Shown piece after piece: positions 34,454 through 43,344 of a DNA stretch of 64,000 nt (positions are counted from its first letter, which is position 1; each line of letters starts with the position of its first letter). The translations under genes and the position numbers were made by a program. The notes under the pieces were generated by a model. The model searched no databases. It had not been told where the DNA came from and was given only the letters and a program-made list of their open reading frames with translations. Source of the DNA: Gammaproteobacteria bacterium (GTDB taxonomy: Bacteria; Pseudomonadota; Gammaproteobacteria; JABDBA01); NCBI GenBank assembly GCA_013288885.1, contig JABDBA010000005.1, forward strand, positions 43,351 through 107,350, written 5' to 3'.

Positions 34454-37153
34454 ATGCGGCCGTTATCAACCTTATCAGGTGTTGTAAAAGGTGTTACTAA
34501 TTTATTTTGGAAAGATGATAAAACCCTGCAAAGGGAACGGCATGTAGAGCAAATTAAAGCACACCAAGCTAAAGCTCTAAAAGAGCAGCAAAAATTGCAG
34601 CAGACTGCTAACCCCCCTGTTGCTGCACAACCTTCCGCCATTATTCCTGGCGCACAAACACAACCACTCGCTGTGGCTGAGCCAGCGCCAGCACCAGCAC
34701 CAGTGCAAAATCCACAAGAATTAGTAATCGCTGAAATTGCCAAAAACCAAAGTAGTTTTTCGTTGTCGGCTTTTTATTCTGCTAGTGCTCTTAATTGGAT
34801 GACGCTTCTTCTTGGAATAGCACAAGCCCAAGCGGCAGAGTTGCTGCGAAGCGATCCTGATTATTATTTTGATTATCATAACGACACCACAAATTCTAGT
34901 ACAGGGGTGCAAGGCGATGATGCTGATTATCTGGGGCTTAGCTATTTGACATGGGCTGGTATTGGAGTTGGGTCGGCATTTTTGACTGTTAAACTAATGC
35001 AATCAATCTATCTACTATATAGGTATTCTCAAAGGGAAGATGAAGTTCGACAACCATTATTAGCTTCTGCAAGCAATGGTTCTTCAGATCAGCTAATTGA
35101 TATGGAAGATGGTAATGATGAAGAATTTGAGGATAAGCCGTCTACTTGCAAAGATAAATGCAGCATGACGTGGTATATGGCTAAGTATCTACTCAAATAT
35201 ATGTTGTGGGATAATACTTTAAAAAGTGTTTTTATCGCAGAAGTTCTTGGTGCGTCAGGTTATTTTTATTTTTCAACGACAGGTGGTTTATTTTGGCCGA
35301 TTTTAGCAGGCACATTGACAATGAATCAGTTGTTCGATTTTCTATCGAGCAAAGGGTATGCGGCTAAAATAGAAATAATCGTTTTCAAAAATTTTTCTGA
35401 AGAAGATATTAAGAATTCGATTGTTTCACCTAAAAAATATGTGGGACGTTTTATTGGTGCTACCGCACTCGCATTATTGAGCACAGGTGTTATGGTAGGA
35501 ACACTGATTAACCAAATTTCGACGGTTGATGCGGGAACTATGATAATAATAGTTCCGGTTGGGGTTGGTATATATGTATTAAACCAATTTTCATGTAACG
35601 ATTTAATGAATAAACAAATAATATTAGCGAATGAATATAGAAAATATAGAAAATCTACTGATGAACAAAAAAAGTTGCTAGATCAGTTAGTATCAATAAC
35701 TGACTCCGTGGCGCAAAGTATTGAGGGTGTAGCAAGAGGTATTGGTTCAGGAAATATAAAGATTGCTGGTTTTTCAGGTGATACGATAAACAAACTTACC
35801 TTTATCGCAGATAATAATGCAAACGGTATTCCTGAAAAACTGACTCCTCGAGCTAAAAGAAATATTACTGTCGTAGGTATACCCGCTGGTGCATTAAGCC
35901 TTGGCTATAGCTGTTCAGCAGCACGAGCACTTATAAAATTGGATTGGATTTCAAATCCTTATATAGCTTTTCCTGTTGCTATTGTTACTAACTTACCAAC
36001 CAATGCTCTGACAGCGCGCGGCGTTACTTACATGGGGAGAGGTGTGGCTGAACTGATATATGATTGGCGTTCGTTCCCTCAAAAAGTAAGCCATATGAGT
36101 GCAGGAACATTGATTTCTTTTGGGCTTATATTACTTGCTGGTGCATTTTCATGGGGTTCTGGTTTTAATCTGATGAAGGAAGATTGTGGCGTATCTTGGG
36201 AATATGGATATGTTGTTGGGTATTTAGTGCTTGTTTTAACATGTATCGCTCTTGCACTTACTAATATTTTATTTGGCGTAGAAGTACCAGGCATAATAAA
36301 AAAAGATACTTATGAAGCACTTGATAAAGAAGATGAATTTAGACCATTTGTGCACAAAAGTGTTAAAACAACTGAAATATTAGACGAACTAGATGGCGCA
36401 GCGACAAAGCTTAAATGGCTGACACACGATGATCGAGTAGAATTTATAAAAGAAAAGCTCGTGAAGGTGCCTGCAGAAAAATTAAATTTATTATTAACGG
36501 ATCAAACAGTAAGGGCGGCTTATCGTGCGGTGGTTACGAAGCTTTTATGCGGTGATAATCCTGCTTTGACAACAAACGATAATATACAAGCGCAATTAAC
36601 GGTATTAGGTCAATCATCAATGAGAGAGCTTCCCTCTCCGACAGAGGATGTTGAATCGGGATCATCGCTAGAAGAGCATGGCACATCTCCATCAGGAGAT
36701 AGTCGGTCAGAGGCAAGCAGTGGTGGGGAAGTAGATAGTGAAGAAGAAGATGGTTATGCATACTTGTCACGCATTACTGTTGGCGATGATACTTCTAATT
36801 CAAGTGCTAGTACTCAGAATAGTACCAATACAAATTCTGAAGGAAGAGCAGACGTACATAATAAGGCTGAAGGGGATATAAAAAGATCGAACGATGGCGT
36901 ATCTGCTAAAGCTCTTGTCCGGCAGACACGGAATGCAGTATGGTCTTCACCAACGAATGCTGCTAATGGTTCTACTGGTAGACATAGATTTATTCGATCC
37001 GATGCTACAGATACAGTTGGTTATTTCCCTTCATCAAAACCTACAAGTTCTAGAGAACCTAGGATCCTTACAAGCTCAAGTCGTGCCACGAGCCCCAGTA
37101 TTCCAGCGAGCTCAAGCGTTTCTCGCCCACCATCACCACCACCGACGCCCTAG
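34454..37153 (+). CDS. Multi-span membrane protein with PmrA-box promoter, putative effector
   Basis: An 899-residue protein of no recognised family, with GGGGAA before ATG 34454. The first 100 residues are hydrophilic and Gln/Ala/Pro-rich (PAPAPAPVQNPQ). About nine hydrophobic segments follow between residues 105 and 615 (for example TWAGIGVGSAFLTVKLMQSIYLL, TMIIIVPVGVGIYVL, VVGYLVLVLTCIALALTNIL). The C-terminal 280 residues are soluble, acidic, then Ser/Thr/Pro-rich, ending in SRPPSPPPTP. The coding sequence is flanked by repeats on both sides. The PmrA-type promoter and low-complexity tail suggest a host-membrane effector; that is inference. Confidence 0.78.
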   Translation: MRPLSTLSGVVKGVTNLFWKDDKTLQRERHVEQIKAHQAKALKEQQKLQQTANPPVAAQPSAIIPGAQTQPLAVAEPAPAPAPVQNPQELVIAEIAKNQSSFSLSAFYSASALNWMTLLLGIAQAQAAELLRSDPDYYFDYHNDTTNSSTGVQGDDADYLGLSYLTWAGIGVGSAFLTVKLMQSIYLLYRYSQREDEVRQPLLASASNGSSDQLIDMEDGNDEEFEDKPSTCKDKCSMTWYMAKYLLKYMLWDNTLKSVFIAEVLGASGYFYFSTTGGLFWPILAGTLTMNQLFDFLSSKGYAAKIEIIVFKNFSEEDIKNSIVSPKKYVGRFIGATALALLSTGVMVGTLINQISTVDAGTMIIIVPVGVGIYVLNQFSCNDLMNKQIILANEYRKYRKSTDEQKKLLDQLVSITDSVAQSIEGVARGIGSGNIKIAGFSGDTINKLTFIADNNANGIPEKLTPRAKRNITVVGIPAGALSLGYSCSAARALIKLDWISNPYIAFPVAIVTNLPTNALTARGVTYMGRGVAELIYDWRSFPQKVSHMSAGTLISFGLILLAGAFSWGSGFNLMKEDCGVSWEYGYVVGYLVLVLTCIALALTNILFGVEVPGIIKKDTYEALDKEDEFRPFVHKSVKTTEILDELDGAATKLKWLTHDDRVEFIKEKLVKVPAEKLNLLLTDQTVRAAYRAVVTKLLCGDNPALTTNDNIQAQLTVLGQSSMRELPSPTEDVESGSSLEEHGTSPSGDSRSEASSGGEVDSEEEDGYAYLSRITVGDDTSNSSASTQNSTNTNSEGRADVHNKAEGDIKRSNDGVSAKALVRQTRNAVWSSPTNAANGSTGRHRFIRSDATDTVGYFPSSKPTSSREPRILTSSSRATSPSIPASSSVSRPPSPPPTP

Positions 37154-37163
37154 CCTAAGGAGT

Positions 37164-37220
37164 CAGTTTACGCTCTACGTTTTTGCGCAAAATGTGCTCA
37201 AAAACGTAGAGCGTAGACTG
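37164..37220. repeat. Strong inverted repeat after the 899-aa gene
   Basis: TACGCTCTACGTTTTTG (37169-37185) and its exact inverse (37199-37215) flank a 13-base loop; the stem extends to 22 pairs with one mismatch. There is no T tract. It starts 11 bases after the stop codon and may act as an mRNA-stabilising hairpin or terminator-like element. Confidence 0.65.
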
Positions 37221-37239
37221 GGCCCCAACTTCTCACCGA

Positions 37240-37279
37240 ATGTCGGATCCGTCGCTACGCGACTTGATCCGACCTACAT
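37240..37279. repeat. REP-like palindrome, type a
   Basis: ATGTCGGATCCGTCGC ... GATCCGACCTACAT, a 40-base copy of the unit at 28696, with a slightly altered loop (TACGCGAC). It is one of several structured elements filling the 365-base gap between the 899-aa gene and tpiA. Confidence 0.75.
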
Positions 37280-37298
37280 GAGAGGAAGAGGATCGGAA

Positions 37299-37476
37299 AA
37301 TGCCAAACGCAGACCCACGATGATTGGCGAAGAAAGGGCGTGGGGGAAGTGTCATAAGCAAACCGTCTGCATCAGGGACGAGGCAGTCGAGCCTACAGGG
37401 AAGTATTCATGGCGTGTTTGCGTTGACATTCCCCCACGCCCTTTCTCTCCTCAATCTTTCGTCTGCGTTTGGCATT
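37299..37476. repeat. 178-bp long fold-back element
   Basis: AATGCCAAACGCAGAC (37299-37314) is repeated inverted as GTCTGCGTTTGGCATT (37461-37476). Further inside, AGAAAGGGCGTGGGGGAA (37331-37348) pairs with TTCCCCCACGCCCTTTCT (37428-37445), and TGTCATAAGCAAAC pairs loosely with GTTTGCGTTGACA. The element can fold into one long interrupted hairpin, and ends 43 bases before tpiA. It may be a non-autonomous mobile element or encode a structured RNA. Confidence 0.75.
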
Positions 37477-37503
37477 AGCAAGTTGTATTTTCCCCCAATC
37501 TCA

Positions 37504-37509
37504 TATAAT
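37504..37509 (+). promoter_or_regulatory. Putative -10 element of tpiA
   Basis: TATAAT lies 9 bases before the tpiA ATG, so the 5' leader would be very short. A poor -35 (TTGTAT, 37483-37488) is 15 bases upstream. Confidence 0.35.
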
Positions 37510-37518
37510 TTACCCGCC

Positions 37519-38280
37519 ATGCGTAAACCTATCATAGCGGGTAATTGGAAAATGCACGGCACGCGCGCCAGCGTGGCTGAGCTATTGGCTGCCCTCAAGC
37601 AAGGCGTCACTAGTGCGAGCAACGATCATGCCGAAATGATCGTCTTCCCACCCGCCATTTTTATACCACAAACCGAACAAGCGTTGACCGGTAGCCCAAT
37701 CCACTGGGGTGGGCAAAATACAGCCACAGAAATCGGTGGCGCTTTCACCGGCGAAATTTCCGCCGCGATGCTGCTAGAATTCAAATGCCAATATGTGCTG
37801 ATCGGCCACTCCGAACGACGCGCCCTATATGGCGAAACCGATGCCATCACCGTTAAAAAATTCAATCTGGCACAACAAGCGGGCTTACAACCCATCCTCT
37901 GCCTAGGCGAAACCCTAGAAGAACGCCAAGCAGGCCACACACGCCATGTCGTACTGCGCCAACTCGATGCTGTGCTTAAGCAAATATCAGACATCCAACA
38001 ATTGAGCCACATGATTTTGGCCTATGAACCGGTCTGGGCCATTGGCACGGGATTAAACGCTACCCCCGAACAGGCGCAAGAAGTGCACGAATTATTACGC
38101 GAACAGGTAGCAAAATACGCCCCAAGTATTGCAGAGAAAATGCGTATCCTGTATGGTGGCAGCGTTAAAGCGGCCAATGCCAACAGCTTATTCGCTATGC
38201 CGGATATTGATGGAGGCCTGGTAGGGGGTGCATCATTAAATGCACAAGAATTTTTACAAATTTATCACTCTATAAACTAA
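37519..38280 (+). CDS. tpiA: Triose-phosphate isomerase
   Basis: TpiA interconverts dihydroxyacetone phosphate and glyceraldehyde 3-phosphate. The 253-residue protein starts at ATG 37519 (MRKPIIAGNWKMHG); the open frame continues upstream through the fold-back repeat but is not homologous there. Catalytic residues are visible: Lys in NWKMHG, His in IGHSERR, Glu in AYEPVWAIGTG, and the phosphate-binding YGGSVKAAN and GGLVGGASL. secG follows after 5 bases, and tpiA-secG-tRNA-Leu-nuo is a common gammaproteobacterial order. Confidence 0.97.
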   Translation: MRKPIIAGNWKMHGTRASVAELLAALKQGVTSASNDHAEMIVFPPAIFIPQTEQALTGSPIHWGGQNTATEIGGAFTGEISAAMLLEFKCQYVLIGHSERRALYGETDAITVKKFNLAQQAGLQPILCLGETLEERQAGHTRHVVLRQLDAVLKQISDIQQLSHMILAYEPVWAIGTGLNATPEQAQEVHELLREQVAKYAPSIAEKMRILYGGSVKAANANSLFAMPDIDGGLVGGASLNAQEFLQIYHSIN

Positions 38281-38285
38281 ATATT

Positions 38286-38747
38286 ATGCAAGCACTGCAA
38301 ACTCTTCTTCTGGTTTTTCATTTGCTAATCGCTGCGGGACTCGTGGTGTTAGTCATGCTACAACAAGGCAAAGGCGCAGAAATGGGCGCAGCATTTGGCA
38401 GTGGCGCATCGCAAACCTTATTTGGTAGTCGTGGGTCGGGCTCATTCATGCTGAAATTGACCGCGCTGTTAGCGACGCTTTTTTTTGCCACCAATTTAGT
38501 TTTAGGTTACATGGCGACCCAGCAAGCCAAGCAAGATCCGCTGCAGGCTTTGTCTAAACTATCGAAAACAATGCACCAACAAGCACCTCTCGCACCGATT
38601 GCTCCTCCTCCGGCTAGTGGCCAGAGTAATATGATGAATTCAGCAGTTCCCCCGGTCACGGATACCGGTGTTGTTCCTGCGGATAATGATCTCGCAGATA
38701 CGGATGGTCAGTTGCCTGCGTCGAATGTTCCTCCAGCGCAGCAATAG
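38286..38747 (+). CDS. secG: Preprotein translocase subunit SecG
   Basis: SecG is the small auxiliary subunit of the SecYEG channel. The 153-residue protein has two membrane spans (LLLVFHLLIAAGLVVLVMLQQG and LKLTALLATLFFATNLVLGY) joined by the conserved GKGAEMGAAFGSGASQTLFGS loop. A hydrophilic Pro/Ala-rich tail makes it longer than E. coli SecG (110). It lies 5 bases after tpiA and just upstream of tRNA-Leu. Confidence 0.95.
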   Translation: MQALQTLLLVFHLLIAAGLVVLVMLQQGKGAEMGAAFGSGASQTLFGSRGSGSFMLKLTALLATLFFATNLVLGYMATQQAKQDPLQALSKLSKTMHQQAPLAPIAPPPASGQSNMMNSAVPPVTDTGVVPADNDLADTDGQLPASNVPPAQQ

Positions 38748-38766
38748 GGCAGTCGTTTAAATCCTT

Positions 38767-38851
38767 GCCGAAGTGGTGAAATTGGTAGACACGCCGTCTT
38801 GAGGGGGCGGTGGCGAAAGCCGTATCGGTTCGAGTCCGATCTTCGGCACCA
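38767..38851 (+). tRNA. tRNA-Leu (GAG anticodon)
   Basis: Acceptor arm GCCGAAG pairs with CTTCGGC, followed by A and an encoded CCA. The anticodon loop TTGAGGG lies in a CCGTC/GGCGG stem and gives GAG, reading CUC/CUU. A long variable arm (GGCGAAAGCC) marks a class II tRNA, and the T arm contains GGTTCGAGTCC. It lies in the conserved position between secG and the nuo operon. Confidence 0.96.
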
Positions 38852-38870
38852 TTATTAATAAGCGCACACT

Positions 38871-39557
38871 ATGCTAATAGATGTCATTCGTCTTAGTAAA
38901 AAAACCTGCACTAAACCCATTCAGTGTGAGCTCAAATATGCTACAAAAGACAATTTTGTGGGTAGAATCATTGCTGGTTATCACGACGAAGTACAAAATT
39001 GCGCGTTATTGACCCCTAAAGCGGCGGAAGCGTTATGCCAAGTGCAAAATTTTTTAAACCAATCCCAACAGGGTCTGCTTATTTATGATGCTTACCGCCC
39101 ACGGCGTGCGGTACTGGATTTTATCGCCTGGTCAAAATTACCTCCAGGTTCGTCGCATGAGTTGGCGCAAAAAACCAAACATTACCCCCAGATCGAAAAA
39201 CTTGAATTATTTGAGTTAGGTTACCTGAGTGCCGATTCTAACCATAGCTATGGCCGTACCGTCGATTTAGTGCTGACGGATGCTAACGACAACGCGCTTG
39301 ATATGGGTGCGCCATTTGATTATATGGACGTTAAGTCGCATCATAGCGCAACTGCCAGTTTGGTGGGTGAGCAAGCTTACAAAAACCGGCAAATTCTGTT
39401 ACAAGCAATGCGCAAGTTTGGTTTTGAGGAAAATGAGAAGGAATTTTGGCATTATCATTTTGGTGATCCGCGTGCTGACCTGGCTCAGCCATTAGATGTG
39501 CCGATTTCGCTAAATTGGGAGAAGGAACTAGCACTGAAGTCGTGCAACGTTGTATAA
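38871..39557 (+). CDS. VanX/DdpX-like D-alanyl-D-alanine dipeptidase
   Basis: A 228-residue zinc peptidase of family M15D, which cleaves the D-Ala-D-Ala dipeptide. The expected motifs are [12 protein letters not shown] (Arg in the substrate site), [13 protein letters not shown] (SxHxxGxxxD zinc ligands His and Asp) and EFWHYHF (catalytic Glu and third ligand His). No vanS/R/H/A genes are present, so housekeeping dipeptide or peptidoglycan turnover is likelier than vancomycin resistance. It separates tRNA-Leu from nuoA, starts 20 bases after the tRNA, and ends 39 bases before nuoA. Confidence 0.9.
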   Translation: MLIDVIRLSKKTCTKPIQCELKYATKDNFVGRIIAGYHDEVQNCALLTPKAAEALCQVQNFLNQSQQGLLIYDAYRPRRAVLDFIAWSKLPPGSSHELAQKTKHYPQIEKLELFELGYLSADSNHSYGRTVDLVLTDANDNALDMGAPFDYMDVKSHHSATASLVGEQAYKNRQILLQAMRKFGFEENEKEFWHYHFGDPRADLAQPLDVPISLNWEKELALKSCNVV

Positions 39558-39595
39558 TTATTGAAACATTTACTTTCATTGGCGTTTACGTTGAT

Positions 39596-39952
39596 ATGTT
39601 AGAGAACTATTTACCGATTTTAATTTTTATTGGCATTGGCTTGGTCATCGGCATGGCCGCGCTGATTATTGGGGCATTGATTGGCCCACATAAGCCCGAT
39701 GCTGAAAAAAACTCACCGTATGAGTGTGGTTTTCCGGCATTTGAAGATACGCGTTTGCCTTTTGATGTGCGTTATTATTTAGTCGCAATTCTATTTATTA
39801 TTTTTGATTTGGAAACTGCTTTTTTATTTCCATGGGCGGTGGTATTACATAAAATTGGTTTATATGGATTTTTAGCGATGATGGTATTTCTTGGTTTATT
39901 AACCATTGGTTTTATTTATGAGTGGAAGAAAGGCGCTTTAGAGTGGCAATAA
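39596..39952 (+). CDS. nuoA: NADH-quinone oxidoreductase subunit A
   Basis: A 118-residue membrane subunit of complex I with three spans. Landmarks are the cytosolic loop [36 protein letters not shown], which lies near the quinone site. I start it at ATG 39596 (MLENYLPIL), because the longer frame from 39515 overlaps the VanX-like gene. A TATAAT at 39553-39558 inside the end of that gene may be part of a nuo promoter. Confidence 0.96.
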   Translation: MLENYLPILIFIGIGLVIGMAALIIGALIGPHKPDAEKNSPYECGFPAFEDTRLPFDVRYYLVAILFIIFDLETAFLFPWAVVLHKIGLYGFLAMMVFLGLLTIGFIYEWKKGALEWQ

Positions 39953-39953
39953 A

Positions 39954-40451
39954 ATGATGAATGACGAAAAAATTTTACAACAAAAATTTCATGAGCAAGG
40001 TTTTATTACGACCAGCTTAGAAAGTTTAGTATCGTGGGCGCGCAGTGGTTCGTTATGGCCAATGACGTTTGGTTTGGCGTGTTGCGCAGTAGAAATGATG
40101 CACTCAGCGGCAGCGCGTTATGATTTAGATCGCTTTGGCGCTGGTGTATTTAGACCTAGCCCAAGGCAATCGGATGTGATGATCGTCGCAGGAACATTAT
40201 GTAACAAAATGGCCCCGGCGTTGCGCAAAGTATATGATCAAATGTCGGAACCACGTTGGGTGATTTCGATGGGATCATGCGCGAATGGCGGTGGTTATTA
40301 TCATTATTCTTATTCAGTGGTGCGTGGTTGTGATCGTATTGTTCCCGTTGATATTTATGTGCCTGGTTGCCCACCAACAGCAGAAGCATTGGTGTATGGT
40401 GTTATGCAGTTGCAAAACAAAATTAAAAATTCTTCAACCCTTATTCGTTAA
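39954..40451 (+). CDS. nuoB: NADH-quinone oxidoreductase subunit B
   Basis: A 165-residue peripheral-arm subunit holding cluster N2, the last electron carrier before ubiquinone. Ligands are in [26 protein letters not shown] and [13 protein letters not shown]. It starts one base after nuoA. Confidence 0.98.
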   Translation: MMNDEKILQQKFHEQGFITTSLESLVSWARSGSLWPMTFGLACCAVEMMHSAAARYDLDRFGAGVFRPSPRQSDVMIVAGTLCNKMAPALRKVYDQMSEPRWVISMGSCANGGGYYHYSYSVVRGCDRIVPVDIYVPGCPPTAEALVYGVMQLQNKIKNSSTLIR

Positions 40452-40456
40452 ACGGC

Positions 40457-41149
40457 ATGGCTAACATCGAAACTTTAGCAACACATCTGCGCGAGCATTT
40501 GGCAGAAACCATCACCAGCAGTCAAATTGCGTTGGGTGAATTGACGATCGAAATTCCGCGCGAAAAATTACGCGAAGTGTGTTTGTTATTGCGTGATGAT
40601 CCCGCATTGCGTTTTGAATTATTAGTGGATGTGAGCGGTGTTGATTATCTTGAGTATGGCATCAGTGAATGGGTAACGGCCAAAGCCACTGGCTCAGGTT
40701 TTTCACGTGCCTCAGACACCAGCGAAAGTTTGCGGGTTATTCCGTGGGACAAACCACGTTTTGCCGTGGTCTATCATTTTTTATCGGTGACACATAATCA
40801 TCGTTTGCGTTTGCGCGTATTTGTCGAAGGCGAACCACCGATGGTGCAGACAGTCACTGATCTTTGGCCGTCGGCTGATTGGTATGAGCGCGAAACTTTT
40901 GATCTGTTTGGCATTATATTTGATGGTCATCCTGATTTGCGTCGCTTGTTGACCGATTATGGTTTTATCGGTCACCCATTCCGCAAAGATTTTCCACTGA
41001 GTGGTAATGTAGAAATGCGCTATGATGCGACTGAAAAACGCGTGATTTATGAACCCGTGAGTATTGAGCCACGCATTTTAGAACCCAAAGTGATCCGCAC
41101 CGGCGGTTATTTTGAAGAAATAAAGCCTTCTGTTGATAATATAAAATGA
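40457..41149 (+). CDS. nuoC: NADH-quinone oxidoreductase subunit C
   Basis: A 230-residue peripheral subunit (30-kDa family). Signature segments are [41 protein letters not shown] and [12 protein letters not shown]. It is separate from nuoD, not fused as in E. coli. Unusually, two non-nuo genes lie between it and nuoD. Confidence 0.97.
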   Translation: MANIETLATHLREHLAETITSSQIALGELTIEIPREKLREVCLLLRDDPALRFELLVDVSGVDYLEYGISEWVTAKATGSGFSRASDTSESLRVIPWDKPRFAVVYHFLSVTHNHRLRLRVFVEGEPPMVQTVTDLWPSADWYERETFDLFGIIFDGHPDLRRLLTDYGFIGHPFRKDFPLSGNVEMRYDATEKRVIYEPVSIEPRILEPKVIRTGGYFEEIKPSVDNIK

Positions 41150-41162
41150 GTTACAGGTAAAT

Positions 41163-42350
41163 ATGTTGACTGATGAACAATTGCAAAAATTACTTGCTGA
41201 TATAGAAGCAGATAATGTTGAGTTTACTCGATCTACGACAGATACTGGTAAATTTGCGGAAGCTATTTGTGCTTTTTCAAATGACTATCCAAATCATAAA
41301 AAACCAGGATATTTAATAATTGGTGTGGATGATAAAACTAGAAAACTTACAGGATTAAAAGTAACTGATCAATTGTTACAAAATTTAAGTGCTATCCGTT
41401 CAGATGGAAATGTACAACCGATGCCCGCTATGGTGGTTGATAAAAAGAAATTACCAGAAGGAGAAATAGCAATAGTTGAGGTGCATCCCTCCGATCTACC
41501 TCCTGTGCGTTATAAGGGTGTTGTTTATATTCGAACAGGCCCTCGGCGTGCTATAGCTCATGAAACAGAAGAGCGCCAATTGTCGGAAAGACGAGTTGCG
41601 CTTGCTAGAACGTTTGATGCAGGATATTGTAAGGGCAGTAATTTAAATGATCTGGTGTTAGATTTATTTTCTCTGACATATCGCCCTAACGCTATTGCAA
41701 AATTAGTTTTGGATGAAAACCATCGCGACATTGAATTACAATTGGCTTCATTGCGTTTTTATGATTTAAAAGCAAATAGTCCAACTTATGCGGGAATACT
41801 ACTTTTTGGTAAAGATGCATTGAATTGGATGCCTGGCGCTTATGTTCAGTTTGTGCGTTTTCAGGGTAATGGTACTTCTGATCCTATACTGGATGAAAAA
41901 AGACTAACTGGGGATTTGCTTACCGTCCTAAGAGAGTTGGATCAACTTTTAACAATACAAATTGAAAATGCATTAGTAAAAACCAGCGCGCTGCAAGAAA
42001 AAAGTATGCACGATTATCCGGTAATTGCTCTACGCGAGTTGATTATGAACGCCATCATACATCGTTCTTATGAAGCAACTGCTCCAGCAAAAATATTTTG
42101 GTTTGAAGATCGTATTGAAATACAAAATCCTGGGGGCTTGTATGGTGAAGCTAGCTTAGAGAATTTTCCTCGTCAAAATGCTTATCGTAACCCTATATTG
42201 GCTGAAGCAGTAAAAGCGTTAGGCTATGTGAATAAATATGGAGTTGGCGTGGCGCGCGCGCAAGAGGCGCTGCAACAAAATGGTAATCCAGTGGCAGAGT
42301 TTAGTTTTGATCCGAATTATGTTGCGGTAACTATTAGGAAACGTTCATGA
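41163..42350 (+). CDS. AlbA_2 (Schlafen-type) DNA-binding and HATPase_c_4 protein inside nuo operon
   Basis: A 395-residue protein. Residues of about 10-130 form an AlbA_2/Schlafen-like domain (ADNVEFTRSTTDTGKFAEAICAFSND, then GYLIIGVDDKTRKLTGL). A middle winged-helix-like region follows. The C-terminal part holds the HATPase_c_4 signature RELIMNAIIHRSY, DRIEIQNPGGLYGE and YGVGVARAQEAL. Such proteins are thought to be ATP-dependent transcription factors or defence components. It begins 13 bases after nuoC and overlaps the ParA-like gene in an ATGA junction. The base composition looks more AT-rich than the neighbouring nuo genes, suggesting acquisition. I do not know a characterised system with this exact pair. 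Confidence 0.85.
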   Translation: MLTDEQLQKLLADIEADNVEFTRSTTDTGKFAEAICAFSNDYPNHKKPGYLIIGVDDKTRKLTGLKVTDQLLQNLSAIRSDGNVQPMPAMVVDKKKLPEGEIAIVEVHPSDLPPVRYKGVVYIRTGPRRAIAHETEERQLSERRVALARTFDAGYCKGSNLNDLVLDLFSLTYRPNAIAKLVLDENHRDIELQLASLRFYDLKANSPTYAGILLFGKDALNWMPGAYVQFVRFQGNGTSDPILDEKRLTGDLLTVLRELDQLLTIQIENALVKTSALQEKSMHDYPVIALRELIMNAIIHRSYEATAPAKIFWFEDRIEIQNPGGLYGEASLENFPRQNAYRNPILAEAVKALGYVNKYGVGVARAQEALQQNGNPVAEFSFDPNYVAVTIRKRS

Positions 42351-43339
42351 AAGTTATTGCATTTTTCAATAATAAAGGTGGAGTTGGTAAAACTTCCTTG
42401 GTTTACCATTTGGCCTGGATGTATGCAGAATTGGATCGTAAGCTTATAGTAGCTGATTTAGATCCACAAGCTAATCTGAGTTCCATGTTTTTACCAGAGG
42501 AGCGATTAGAGCAGCTTTGGCCGAATGGAGAGCATACACATACTATTTATGGTGCTATTCAGCCTTTGTGGACCGGTTTAGGGGATATTGCAAAACCGCA
42601 TGTAGAGAAAGTAGCTAATGATAAAATTGGTTTATTGGTCGGTGATTTACAGCTATCATTAGCAGAAGATGATTTGAACAGTCAATGGCCGGATTGCTTG
42701 GATGGTAAAGAACGTTCTTTTCGTGTTATTTCCGCATTCTATCGATTAATAAAAGAGGCGGCGGGTAATTTTGGTACGGATTTAGTATTAATAGATGTTG
42801 GCCCAAACTTGGGAGCAATTAACCGAGCAGCCTTAATTGCGGCAGATTATGTAGTAATTCCGGTTGCGTCTGATATTTTTTCATTGCAAGGATTGCGTAA
42901 CTTGGGCCCAACTTTGCGGCGTTGGCGCAAAGAATGGAATGATAGGCTTAATCGTGCTCCCGAATCCTTATCTGCTGCAAAAGTGCTGCCAAATGGGAGA
43001 ATGGAGCCGGTGGGTTATGTTATATTACAGCATGCTATTCGTTTGGATCGGCCTATTAAAGCATATGAACGCTGGATGGCAAAAATTCCAACCGAATATC
43101 ATCAAGCAATTTTAGATGAAAAAAATTCCAATGTATCATTGGATAATGATACAGCATGTTTGGCTCGCTTAAAGCATTATCGTAGTTTAATGCCTTTGGC
43201 GCAGGAAGCTCGTAAACCAATGTTTTTGTTAAAGCCGGCAGATGGAGCCATTGGCAGTCATGCCAACGCTGCAAAAGATTGTTATGAGGATTTTAAGGCC
43301 CTAGCAAAAAAAATTAGTGAACATTGTAAACTTGGTTAA
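42347..43339 (+). CDS. ParA-family ATPase inside nuo operon
   Basis: A 330-residue P-loop ATPase of the ParA/MinD type. The deviant Walker A is [18 protein letters not shown] (residues 6-22), switch I is [11 protein letters not shown], and Walker B is [19 protein letters not shown], where the usual DxxP carries a Val-Gly. The C-terminal half (from about residue 200) is not typical of chromosome-partitioning ParA, and no ParB is adjacent. It is coupled to the AlbA_2 gene by a 4-base overlap and ends 5 bases before nuoD. The role is unknown; the pair likely acts together. Confidence 0.85.
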   Translation: MKVIAFFNNKGGVGKTSLVYHLAWMYAELDRKLIVADLDPQANLSSMFLPEERLEQLWPNGEHTHTIYGAIQPLWTGLGDIAKPHVEKVANDKIGLLVGDLQLSLAEDDLNSQWPDCLDGKERSFRVISAFYRLIKEAAGNFGTDLVLIDVGPNLGAINRAALIAADYVVIPVASDIFSLQGLRNLGPTLRRWRKEWNDRLNRAPESLSAAKVLPNGRMEPVGYVILQHAIRLDRPIKAYERWMAKIPTEYHQAILDEKNSNVSLDNDTACLARLKHYRSLMPLAQEARKPMFLLKPADGAIGSHANAAKDCYEDFKALAKKISEHCKLG

Positions 43340-43344
43340 TAACT

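Noticed and set aside
37291..37300. GATCGGAAAA shared with nuoG 48751-48760, resembling a sequencing adapter
   Set aside because: Only 10 bases match, the adapter continuation is absent, and both sites lie in otherwise coherent sequence.
37324..37518. 65-residue N-terminal extension of TpiA
   Set aside because: The frame is open by chance through the 178-bp fold-back; the family start MRKPIIAGNWKM is at 37519.
38871..39557. Vancomycin-resistance cluster
   Set aside because: Only a VanX-like dipeptidase is present, with no vanH, ligase or vanRS genes.
42347..43339. Plasmid or chromosome partition locus
   Set aside because: No ParB gene or parS-like repeats are near, and the partner is an AlbA_2/HATPase protein.
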